DNA of 64,000 nt, taken from positions 1,120,787-1,184,786 of the forward strand of contig CACVBU010000492.1 of assembly GCA_902728285.1 (NCBI GenBank), read 5' to 3'. The notes beneath the pieces were generated by a model. The model was not told where the DNA came from and ran no database searches. It worked only from the letters and a program-made list of their open reading frames with translations. Positions 1 to 12,600 of this stretch are shown here, piece after piece. Origin of the DNA: Clytia hemisphaerica (Eukaryota > Cnidaria > Hydrozoa > Leptothecata > Clytiidae). Made by a program: the position numbers and the translations under genes. Each line of letters opens with the position of its first letter. The first letter of the stretch is position 1.

Positions 1-21
1 TTAGCATGCTTGAGGAAAACG

Positions 22-118
22 GAGTGACTGAAGCGATTTGGAATAACGCTCAGTTTTGACCCGCAAAATCGAGGACTTTAAAAATGCCGATTTACCGTCG
101 TCCTCAGCTGGTCAGGAT
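22..118 (+). repeat. Dispersed GACGGTAAA repeat, copy 1
   Basis: This stretch is similar to the reverse complement of 18640-18735, sharing GCGATTTGGAATAAC, GACCCGCAAAATCGAGGAC and GATTTACCGTCGTCCTCAG. The two copies lie 18.6 kb apart in opposite orientation, as expected of a transposed element rather than a local duplication. Confidence 0.7.
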
Positions 119-196
119 ATAGACGAATCAGAAACTCCGTCTCCCTCTCACAAAAAGACTCAAACATAGGTACATGAACTCGCCCATGTTTACATT

Positions 197-370
197 AGTT
201 CTATTTATACTGAGACGATTAATTTGTCTGAGACTAGTAATTTAGAAAGTGAGCATTATGTAGGAGTGTACTTTCCATTCATGTTTCAATAAATAGGATC
301 TCCTCCACGGATCACATTTTACAAACTACTCTTCTCAGACGATTTTTCCGTCTCAGTATAAATGGAACTA
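197..370. mobile_element. Foldback MITE, ~174 bp
   Basis: The terminal inverted repeats are TAGTTCTATTTATACTGAGA at the left and, read inward on the other strand, TAGTTCCATTTATACTGAGA at the right, each followed by a CGTCTGAG-type stretch. There is no coding capacity. It lies in an SDHA intron. Confidence 0.75.
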
Positions 371-493
371 TTCATACAGTATTGTCACGAGACATCGACG
401 GAACAACGGGTAATTAATGCTAAATTTTGCCTGGAAGATGCGTATTTTGGTTAGAACGGACTAACATGCGTTCTTATCAGAATTCTTTATTAC

Positions 494-637
494 CTGGAAA
501 TCTTCTCTAGCATGGGCGCCTCGGCTTTCTTCTCGTGCTTCAGCAGAAACGATGGTTTGGGCTGCGTTTAACATCAAGTTTTGAAGTTCGAGGGCTTCGA
601 CCAAGTCACTGTTCCATATCATACCACGATCGTATAA
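494..637 (-). CDS. SDHA: SDHA exon: [10 protein letters not shown]...[10 protein letters not shown] segment (last visible)
   Basis: A 144-nt exon, phase 0 to 0, reading [20 protein letters not shown] and ending [12 protein letters not shown]. The SRGAHARED motif contacts substrate and FAD in the family. The donor is CAG|GTAATA. The next exon, encoding the C-terminal ~65 residues, is not visible in 1-493. Confidence 0.95.
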
Positions 638-3600
638 CTAGACAGAAGAATGATGGAGAATTGGTTTAGAATTTTATTTTAGGTTTATGCATTTCAAGTG
701 TGCACTTTTTTTAGGACCATACAAGTGCAATTGTTTTTATTCCCTTGAGAGAAGTTTCTAAATGGTTCGCCTGGATGAAAAGTAGGAAAACCTTTGGTTT
801 AGATAGAAAGAAACTTCTTCCTTTACATCGACAAAAAACGAAAAGAGAAGTTGCATGCTCAAATAATTTTGGCAGCTGTTTAAGAGCAAAAAGTAAAATT
901 TTCACCGCTAAAAAAACATTTTTTAACAAGATTTTGTCCACCATTTCCATTGAAAATTCGAAATACAGTAGACTCTCTCTAATTCGACTCTCTCTTATTC
1001 GAACCTCTATAATTCGAATCTTTCTGTAATTCGATTTTTTTTGTAATTCGAACTAAACATTGCCCCTCCCCCTCAGCTTGAAAGTAGTGTAAAATGCTCT
1101 CTGCAATTCGAATCCTACTTTACTTCGAATAAAATTTTTTGGTTCCTTGGAGATCGAATCAGGGAGAGGGTCAACTGTAAATAAACAACACAACATACTT
1201 TCAAATCTTCCATTTCGTCGTAAAGTTCATAAATCTTCTCACATCCTTCTTTCATGATTTCTCCAGTACGGAACACGGAAGCGTAATTTTGCATAGCCTG
1301 GAAAGAGAAAAAATAGTCTTGATTTTTAAAGGACCAATCAGGAATGAATTAAACTTCAAGTCGTCATAACCTTACCTTTATGCACCGTAAAATTTCACGA
1401 CGTTCATGGTTACAACTCTGCAAACTGAAGAAAATCAATAAAATGTAGGAGACCGAATACTGTACATTGTTAAACCAAACAATTTTGACCACTTTTTCCT
1501 CGTATCATCAAACAAAAAGATAAAAATTGGTAGAACGAAGTACCTTTTGCATTTTCAATCTCAAGTTGGCAACTGGAGTACGTCCATTGGAGAATCTCAA
1601 TTTGTCCATGTTGGCTACTGATTCTTCACCGGCGTTCTGGGAGAACGAGAGAATAAATAGGATAGAATGGATATACAACATGGATAACCCTGTACTAGCG
1701 GCGAGCACCTCACTCAGAACCGGGATTTTTCATCTTGTTTCTTAGTGAGTTCCACTTTGACGATTTTCGAAAATGAGAAACCTTTCAAGCGCAAATTCGA
1801 TTTTTTCGCTACTGCAAGAGCTTCGAAACATTCGAAAAAGTCGCAAAGCAAAGTGGAATAGACGTTACTGCGTAGAGAAAAGGAAATTTTCGAAAAATTA
1901 ACAAGCGATAGTGATAACAAGTTAACAAGTGATACAAGAGATAGACTTACAGCTGGCAAATCAGGAATTTTGTCTCCAGGACTGTGTTTAGAGGCGATAT
2001 CCAGAGCACATGCACGGCCAAAGATGACCAAATCTAACAAGGAATTTGCACCGAGACGGTTAGCACCGTGGACGGAAGCGCAGGCGGCCTCACCAGCGGC
2101 GTATAAACCTTCAATGAGGACGTCTTCACCGTTCTTGTGGTCGAGCACCTGTTTCAGAAAAAAAAATAGCGTAAAAATAGCACAATCTTTAAATAAATGG
2201 TCTATTGGTTCAAGATGGACTTGACCATATAACTATATGTGGGAAGCAAAAGAAAACCCAAGCTATATTACTGGTATCCAAAGAATATACAAATGACAAC
2301 GGAAATCTAACAGCTTATATTTTCATGGAGTTTGGAGTTGGCTATAGTTGTTATTTATGGTTTTATTATAGAAATGCTCAAACTAAAAACACAGATATTG
2401 ATCAATTTAACAACAAGAGACGAACCTGCCCGAGATGGTTGGTTGGAACACCGCCCATGTTATAATGAACAGTCGGTAACACGGGAATAGGGTCACGGGT
2501 GACGTCAACACCGGCGAAAATCATGGCAGTCTCTGAGATGCCAGGTAATCGAGCCTTCAAGACTTCTGGAGGCAAGTGAGACAATTGAAGATAAACGTGG
2601 TCCTTCTCAGGTCCAACACCTCTGTATGAAAAAGAAGAAAACAAAAATACAGTACTCTCGCTAATCCGAGCTTCCATTGTTCGATATAATTCGAACTAGA
2701 TCTCGGTTCCCGTCATGAAGGAGCCCAGCAAATATTACATTTCTTTAAACACTACTAGATAGGCTAACTAACTGCTGACAGATTTCCCGTGAAAATGTGT
2801 CCAGTTTTGTAGGCGAGTCGTCCGTCATGTTGTTTTCAAACCTACCTTAAATTTTCAAAGGTTCGAATTTCAAAACATTCGAATCCAGCTGTTGACGACC
2901 AGAATTTAAAATTGAACAAGAATGCTAAGCAAACCCAGGCCTGACCCGAAAATTGGAGTAGCCTCTGACCTTTACATATCCCTGGATCAAGTATCTCAAT
3001 CCCTGCAAAGCAAAATCTTTGATCAGAGTTTTTTTTTTAAGTTTTACCCTCTCGATAGTGGTGTAAATGCATCGAGAGCGCTAGGTCTACGTTCCCCCGA
3101 ATACTTTTGATGATGTAGCGCCGTTAGACGTTAATTTCTAACATTGCAATGGCTTCATCTCGGGTACCAATTCCAAAAAAACTCCAATCAAAGATGGCGG
3201 GTATAGGTTGGTCCAGGGATATATAAAGGTCAGTGGGAGTAGCTTATAAAAATAATATTGTGTACTCACCGTCCTTCACGGATTTCCATGATGCTTGATC
3301 GAGAAACAACATCTCTGGATGCCAAATCTTTGGCGGTTGGAGCGTAACGTTCCATGTATCTTTCACCCTAGATTAAAACAACTTTTAATTCCAATATCTT
3401 GTGTCTAGGTTGAAGATTTCACACGAAATTGCTTTTGAGCGTTTACCAGTAGTTGCGCGAGGCCCTTGAAGTTGTTAACAAGGCCCTATTCTCGAAAGGA
3501 GACTTATATTCTACCTATGTTTGGTTAGTGACAAAGTCAAATAAAATTTTCAAGGAGAACAAATTTTCGTTGCATAAGGATTTTTTCGACCTTCTGCTGA

Positions 3601-6600
3601 TATTGATCAATATTAATAGAGGCTTTTTATAAAAAAAGGTATCGTGAAGCAAGAAGGCACGTAAGCACGTAAGCAAGTAAGCACGACACTCGATCGAAAA
3701 GATCTCAATTTTATCGCATGCTGTATTCAAGATGAAAGAATGAATGAATGAATGAATGAATGTAAGTATATTTGAGTCCGAGACAGCTTAGCGACTCCTT
3801 AAAGGAATTACAAATGACTCCTTTTACTTTTAGGATTAAAGATATTCTGCATTTTGAATACTTTGTGGATAAAATTCCACGTGGATTAATTTTTATCGCG
3901 ATTTTTAGGCTCTTTTGCGAAAAAATTCGAAAATCCTAATTTATTTTGGTCCCTAAAACCCCTACTATGGAACTGAATGAAATAAGGTGAGGCTGATTCG
4001 AAAACTATAATCCATCCAAAAATTATATCACTTGAATAGATACTGTTTCTTCTAAACAGTCTCCAAAAGATAATTTAGATTAAAAAAAAAAAGCTATGAG
4101 TACGAACCTCACTGTTGATAAGAATACCGCCTTCACCGCGACTTCCTTCAGTAATCAGACATCCAGCTCCGTAAATTCCTGAACGTTTAAAGAAATATAT
4201 AGAAGGCAGTGAAATGTTAATTTTTCAGAATTTTGTTCTTACCTTTTATGCAAGCACGTTTTTACAGAATTTGTTTGCAACTAAGCTAAGTATATATCTT
4301 TTAAAGCCAAAATTATACTACTAGCTTAGAACCTTGGCTACGTCAAAGGATTCTTAGCCAGGTCTATTCCAGCAAGTGCTCCAGTGAAAACATGGGTGTG
4401 CATAGCACTAATTTGCCACATACCACTTATTAGTCTTCTATTTTGTTTAAGTTTCAATCAATCTTTTCTATAATTCTTATCAAAAATTGAGTGTAAAAAA
4501 AAGAAAAAGCATGTTGCTAAATGGGTTCTCTTTCTTTCATTTTTGCAGTTTGAGGTACTGCAAATTTTTTCGCGGATTCAAATTTTCCCAGTTTTGGCAA
4601 CAAGAAATACTTTGGAATATGCCAGAAATCCGTCTGAAATGAATAACTTAGCACGTTGAATAAATTGAGACATGTCGTGTAGGTGTATTTGGGATTTATC
4701 TTACTAAAATACTTAAATACTCACCAGTGGGGTGAAATTGTACAAATTCCATGTCTTCGTTGGCGAGTCCTGCTCTTGTGACCATTGCTGTGCCATCACC
4801 AGTACAAGTGTGGGCTGAGGTGCAGGAGAAGTAAGCACGTCCGTAACCTCTGGAAATGGAAAATAAAGACATGAAAATACTAGCACACTCTTATGGCAGT
4901 TTTTGTTCTTGAAGGATATTAAAGGCCGGTCTTTTTGTCTGAAGAAAAGATTACGTCATAAAAAGTTTCGCGCGAACAAAAAAAAAAGTTGAAGGAAGTT
5001 CTACTTTTTTCATCCGTTACGTCAATTTTGAACAATGGAATTGCTTCATTTTTCAATCGACCAATGACCTTACAAGAACATCAAAAAGTTTCCGCTCATG
5101 TCGCGCGAAAGTGGAGACCGGCCTCAAGGGTTTAGAATGTACCAAATATGTTAATGCCAAAACAAAACTTGAACATACCCTGTAGCTAAAACGGTGTTCT
5201 TGGCTTTGATTCGATGCAAAGATCCATCTTCCAAGTTCATAGCCAAAACACCAAGACATCTTCCTTTGTCCATCAATAAGTCCATAGCAAAATATTCGAT
5301 AAAATAATTACAGTCATGGCGAAGTGACTACAAAATAAGAGAAAATGAAACCTGTGAAATAGAAGTTTTGTAGTTCTTCGGAATCAAGGTGGAATCAAGA
5401 TACTTTGTAAAGTACTTGGGTGCAATCTAAAGCAACTGCGTTCGGTAAAAAATAAATATTTGACAGTGAAACGAAATACAAAGTAACTGCTTTTGCAGAG
5501 GATTGATATGGCTACAAGAAGGTACACCGCAAATGACAAATCTGTAGTATGTCTCCCCTGGTAATTGATTTTCGAAAACCTTGTGGACTCCTATCCGTTA
5601 TTATTTTTCAAAACATTTTCAGCTATCAAAACATTGGTAATTTCTCTAAATAGCATTGTCATATTTTTATAATTCTTATTATTTTGGAGTTTTTAGAGGT
5701 ACAATTTCAGACCCCCCATTTAAAGTTTCGGAACCCTTTAAAATTTAAGACCTTAGAGTAAGATAAAGGTTGGATCACTGACCTTTATATATCCCTGGAC
5801 CAAGCTATATCTCCCATCTTTGATAGGAGTTTATTTGGAATTGGTACCCGAGAAGAAGCCATTGCAGTGTTTGAAACTTTGCCTAGCGACAAACAGCGTT
5901 ACATCATTAGTGCACAAGCGAAACTAGCTCTAGCGCTCTCTCCGCGGGTACCAATTTCAAAAAAACTCTGATCATAATATTTTACTTGGCCGGTATTGAG
6001 TAACCAGGGATATATAAAGGTCAGTGGGTTGGATCAACCCAAATGTTCAAGAAATACCTGTCCATAAAGTGTGTGTAACAAAGAGTGTCCAGTTCTATCA
6101 GCAACAGCACAGCATCTGTGAGCTTGTCCACCTTTACCAAAGTTTAAACTTTGTCCTCCGAAAGCACGTTGGTAGATTCTGCCTTCTTCTGTTCTACTAA
6201 ATGGCATACCGTAATTTTCTAATTCGTATACAGCGGCTGGTGCTTCACGAGTCATGTAGTGGATGGCGTTTTGATCTCCGAGCCAATCAGAACCTAGAAT
6301 TAGAGAAGAAAGCCATGGCTTAGATAAGAACAGATAAATTATTATATACTTTCTATCTTCTTTTACATTTACAAAAGTATCCCACAATTATAGCAGACGA
6401 AAGTATATAAAATGTTTCTTTTTTCTAAGGTGCACATTTTAGTAAAAATTTGAGCGCTCAGTACTTTTTGGTTGGACTGAAACAGGTCTAATCCTTTGCA
6501 TATTAGATGGTCTCACAAATATTAGGATCATTGGAAACTGTTTATTTTTTATTACCACTGGGTTTTGCACTGCTCACTGCTCAATACTATGGTTTTGAAG

Positions 6601-9600
6601 GATACTGAAAATGTAAATGTTTGCTGGACATTAAAATTTTTTAGTTTGTCACTCACCATACCCTAGATTTTGGAAGTGGGTTGGTACTTCAGTAAAAAGA
6701 CTTCATTGTCATGAAATGAAATTTTTGTCTATGGAAAGCTTTAACAGTCTGTTTACACGTAATACTTCATAAAAGCAATATATTTTTGGTTAAAAAAGGG
6801 ATTCAAGATATAGTTGATCTGGTGACAGTAAATTAACATTTTTTTTAAAAGTTCAGCCTCATAATGCTACAAGAATATTATATTCAAGACTCAAAGACTC
6901 ATACCTTTTACAGTATCATACATATGCCATCTCCAATCATCTCCTTCCATATTTCCAAGCGCAGCATTGATACCACCCTATTAATAAAGTGAAATACAAG
7001 CGATAGTGTGACAGTCCAACTCTAGAAAATGTCTGTTTCTGATCCACTGGGTCAAGAAAAGAAGTCATGCAGGCGGCCATGGAAAAGTTTTTTTTAATGT
7101 ATAGTAGTTAGTCCACATATACTCAAACACAAAAATCATTATAAATTATTGTAATATACCAAAGTAGTAATATACATCTAAAAACAAAACAGATACAAGT
7201 AATTTTTTAATGTCTCAGAAAATTGACTTTGATTCTATTTTGTTACCTTTTTCTTTTATAATTATATACCGACAAAAATTGAATTTTCAGCACAATCTTA
7301 CCTGTGCAGCTACAGTGTGTGATCTTGTTGGGAAAAGTTTTGTTACACATGCTGTTTTGAATCCAGCATTTGCTAAACCAAAGGCAGCTCTAAGTCCAGC
7401 ACCTCCAGCTCCAACAACAACACAATCATAAGTGTGATCAACAACAGGGTATTGGCGACTTAGCTACAAAATGAGAATCAAAATACTATGATAAAAATAA
7501 ATTGAAAACTATGATCTATATAATAATAGTGCATAGTGGACCTGTCTTAAGCCTGTTTTGCAGCATTTTTGTTTTTTGATACAATCGGCGGCGAAATATT
7601 TGGCACAAAAGGGGAATTCCCTCAAAATTTGAAAACCGCAAGTGATTTTAAGTGCTTTAAAGGTACGGTTGGAAAGTAGAGTTTTAACTCTGAGTTTGTT
7701 TAAACGCTTTAGACTTAAAACTTAGGACCTTAAAATCTCAGGATCTAAAGGCTCAACAATGTTCCAATAAGGCAGAGAATAATAGCCTGGAAGCCACTTA
7801 ATCAAAAGATCCGATCGGTGAAGCAAAGTGGAAATACTGAAACAGTAATTCTTGCTTCAAGTTCAACCTTGAAATTTTGAAAAACGTTAAAGGGGAACTC
7901 AACAAATTTTGGATTTTTTTGTTTCTATCTTGAAATGGTTTGTTTCAACGATAAATTTCAAAATTTCAAGGTTGCAACTCTCCTTTCACTCTAAAAATTT
8001 GTTTATTAATAAGCTTTTAAAAAGAGGCTCCCCTCTACTAAAATGAAATATTTATCAAATAAAAAAGACGCACTTTCATCTGTTTTATGACACAGCTATT
8101 CAGAAAGCCAAAGATGCTTATCTTCTCAGGCTAAAAATCAGTGAAGACAGGCCTTTCAGTAGAGGATTTGTGACTAAATTTTTGTGTTTTCTGTTGGATT
8201 TTTTATTGTTATTCAGCTAAATCACCCACAATTTACCAGGAATACTTTTCTATGTAATTATTTCTTATTTAAAACAGAACTCTGAAAACATACTGTAGTC
8301 ATAACTGAATTTGTTCTGTTTTCTGAATACTGGACGTCATAATCCAAAGAAAAGTCGCACTTTTTTAAATAGAAAGGGGTGATTTTTTGAACATATTTTT
8401 AACTGAAGTTAAGAGTTTTTTCAAGATTTTTATTTGAGATATTGGACTTTCTTTCTCATTGTTATACTTAATATTACCAAAATTCAGGAAAAAAAATGAA
8501 AATGACAAATTTGTTGAGTTCCCCTTTAAAGTACCCAAAATTGCCAACATATTTTGGTGCTGATTGTAGTGATTTTAGCTTTTGCATAGTTTCCTCCTGG
8601 CCTTTAGACTGCCCGGTTGTCATATTTCACCCCTGAAAATAAAATATCCTTTTCCCAATTTTCCCCTTTTGTCTTTTTCCTCTCAAGAAATGTTCAAATT
8701 TTTCTCTTCTCCCCTTTTTCTCTTACAAGGGCCCCTTTTCACGACCTGGATCTAAGCAATTAATTTTTATGCACCTTTGACATTTGCATTGCAAAATGTA
8801 GTTCTTTAAAAAATGTCACAAGAGAAAAAGAAATTGCTAATCTACAGGTGCATGTACCTCAAAATATACAAATATTTTTTAATTGCAATATCTCTTTACA
8901 CAAAAGCCTAAATTAAACACTTTTTTCTTCTTTAGGTTGACCTATGTATTGGTTTTTCTTCCTGTGTTATCATTTTTGTTACTCTTTTATGTCTATCACA
9001 ACCCTTCAAAGTTGACATATGTTTGCACAATGCGTACCTCAAAATGTACAAATACATCTGTAGTCATATTTCATAATCCATGACTGCTAAGAAAAAGAAA
9101 TTTTGCATCGGTTTTTTTGTTCTAAATTATTGCCATTCCCATACAGAAACATTGAACTTAATCTTATTCAGTACATTAGAAACACTACAAAATGTACAAA
9201 GCAGGTACCTCAAAATGTACAAAGCAGTTACCTCAAAATGTACAATAGATTTTAAAATAGAACTCCAGAAAGGATAATATTTCGCAAATACCAGTTTGAT
9301 ACTTTTGAACTTTAATACCCAAGGGTTCATAAATGAGTATACAGAAGTGTTGTTATAATCATTAGCAGCCAACATTGTGGTCACACTAGAGATTTTACTT
9401 TTTATAAAATCGGATAACAATAGGTAGAAGCAAAATTCTTTTCAGTTACGATCTCAAATCAATTCCGGTCTGAAAAGTTTTGAGTTTTTTCTTCTCTTGC
9501 TCAAGCCAGACACAAAAGACTTTATTGTTTAAATTTTAAAAAATTTTCGAGGTGCCCCCGAGCTCCTCTTTTCTGTTTTGAATTTCAAAACAAAGGACCT

Positions 9601-12600
9601 CTCAGAAAAATGCAAAATGCTATCTGGTTGATTTCATTGTTTCCATAAAAGAAGTAGTGTATTATTCATACAGAATATAATGGGGTGGGTGTGGTGATAT
9701 AAATAAACGTGAGAAGATTTCTCTCCACACAAATCATTTCAAAGAAAGCTGTGCACTGTTTCTGTGTGCAAAGTGTTGAATTTGTGAAGCGAAGCAAAAT
9801 GAATTATAACAATTATTGTGGTCCAGGTTACAAACCTACGTATTATCCTGTACCAAGTCACCTTAACGAAATGCCACCAATGGCATCACAACAAATGGTA
9901 TCTTTACAAATGCCGCCGATGCAACCCTTTCCACCTCAGCAAATGGTACCTCCAATGTTTCCACAACAAGTCGTTCCACACCACCAAGCTCCTCAAACAC
10001 AACCTGAACCAAAGAAAATTCGTTTCACCAAAACACAAAAACATATACTAATCACGCAATGGTGCGAAAATTTCAACGAAATTCAATCAAGTCGCTGTAA
10101 CCAGGTTTGGCCGGACATCGTGAAAAAAGTTTCAAAGCATGGACAACCGAAAAATCTAAATCAATGCAAGCAAAAGATATGGGGAATGAAAGACAAATAT
10201 CATAAATGCAAAAAGCTCATGAACGAATCAACTGGTGGAGCCGCTGTTAAAAAGTGTGAATATTTTGATGATATTGACAAAGTGTTATCCGACAGAGATG
10301 TTGAAAATCTACCTGAATTTTTTGAAGTCGGCGCAGGAAACGAGTTAGAGCCTTCTGAGAACTTTGATGTAACCACACCACCAGCAGTTGAGAAAGATGA
10401 TGCGTCGGGCATTGAACCTTGCAGTGCAAGTTCAGCTATCAAGAGAAAACTTATCGAAGAAAACGAGACACAAGATGACTTAGATAGTTCACTAGAATAT
10501 GTGAAACAGTTAGAAACTGACGTGCGTAAACATTCCGCCAAGAAAGTTCCAAAGAAAGAAAAACCGAAAACATTCCAGGAACAGCTTATCGAAATGCAAA
10601 AGGAGCAAATTAAAGTTTTTGAGAGAAGTGAAGAAAACTTTCAAAAATTTCAACTATCAATGCACCAAAAACAGCTTGAGGCTGAAGCCAAAGACAAAGA
10701 AAAAGAAAGAGAGTTTTTCTTACAATTTGGAAAGATATTTGCCGGTAATAAAGACAATAACAACAACAACAAATAACTTTTTTAAGTTCAGAAAAATTCT
10801 TTTGTTAAAAACGGTATTATTACAGTAGTACGCAGTAGTATCTTTTGAAATTTTACATTGACACGAATTGGCACTTGTCACTTCGATCACTTGTCACGGA
10901 CAGTATTCTGGGAGCCCAGATTAGGATTTTTATCATAGTTTTTCTTTTGACATGTCGTTTATTGATTTAAATAGTTGGTTAATGAGATACGAGAAGTATT
11001 TCCATTAGGATTTCGATCATAATTCTGCCGTCTTCTTTGTCTTGACTGTCTCTCTTGTCTCAAAATATTTTCGAGAACACCATCCTCGTCTGTATAAGTT
11101 TCATTGTTCATTTGACAAAAATTGTGTAGAGTGACGCAGGCGATTGTCACAGCAGCGACATTTTCAATCCTATTATCAAGTCGTTTGAGTAAGATTCTCC
11201 ATCGAGCTTTTAAGATTCCAAATGCTCTCTCGACATGAACCCGACCACTCGATAATTTTCGGTTAAAAACACGTTGATCTCTTGTTAACCCTGGTCCGAA
11301 TTGGTGTGGTGTGATTAGCCATGATAGTAAGGGATAGGCACCGTCTCCGAGGACAAGGGGTCTTATTTCTGAATCATCGATTACGTCAATAGGTTTCGTC
11401 AAAATTTCTTGATTTTCGGCCCTTCTAAAGAGTGAGGAGTTTCGAAGGTTTCTAGCGTCGTGACAACTACCTGGAAATCCCGTTGCAACATCTAAAAACA
11501 TTAAATTTGCCCCAACTAAACCTTGTACTGATACTGTGTAGCACTGTTTCCTACTGTAATAGTCAGCTTTCGATTCAACACTGGGAGCAGATATTGGGAT
11601 GTGAGTTCCATCCAAAGCGCCAACTACCTGGGGAAATTCGGTTTGGTAGTTCATCTTAAATTCTTCTATCGCCTTAGCAGTATCTCTTCTTGTTTGAGGA
11701 AATTTGATAAACCTTTGGGAGAGTCTCGTTAGTTCTAAACAAAATTCCTTTGTTATTTGTACTGCCGTTGAGCTTCCAACGGCAAATGTTTTTGCGACGG
11801 TCCTAAAGGAGTTTCCAGTTGCCAGCCTCCATAAAGCAATCGCTACTCTTTTTTCTATGGGTATTGCTCTGCGTAACTGTGTGTCACGTTTTTCTAATCT
11901 TGGCCGAACAAGTGCTACTAACGACAGAAAGGTCTCCCGTGACATTCGAAAATCGTTACGCCAAAAATGATTAAAAATCTGATCTGCCTGCATACGCGAA
12001 AACCAAAACTCTTGTCTGGGGTAAGCCCATAACGAACGTGCTCTACGAACTCTTAATTGTAGCAAAGAAGTACGCATGATGGATGACAAAAAGAATCTTC
12101 TAGTTAACGAGCGATGATGGGATATTGCGTTTTTGAAACAAATTTTGCTAAAACGTCGTTTTTTATGCTTCTTTTGATAGTGCTTGAAAAGGAGCAGAAG
12201 TAGTGCTTTTGATACGGTGTCCATAATGTAAAAGGTCAAAAAGTTTGAATGAGTTTGTTTATTAATTTCCTGGTAAGAGAAAAATAAACTGAAAAACTAA
12301 TAGAAAAAAGCACTATTGAGAAGCTCTATTGTTAAAAACCATTTTAAAATTTTTAAAATTTCATAGTGTGACTACGATGCAATACTTTCTTTATAACTTT
12401 TGCAAAGTTGAAATGTGTATGAGTTTTGAGCAGTTAATGAAAGGAATATTTTTTTTTATTTTCAGGCTAGAAAAAGTAAAAAAAAGTAGAAAATGAAGCC
12501 TAAATTTACACCAAAGATATGTTATACACCACAGAGAGTGAAGACAGGGAGGCTTATAGGGAGGAAGTTGTTGGCTTACATAATATATGTTTACTTTTTC

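Larger units (their letters stand above)
1..493. other. SDHA intron at the left edge; repeats only
   Basis: No SDHA sequence is readable here although the gene must continue leftward. About 22-118 is a repeat found again, inverted, at 18640-18735. A small foldback MITE follows at 197-370. The rest shows no coding potential. Confidence 0.6.

Noticed and set aside
10200-10541. 113-codon antisense ORF within the Harbinger Myb-like gene
   Set aside because: Shadow of the plus-strand gene; Ser/Phe/Leu-rich as expected for an antisense frame.
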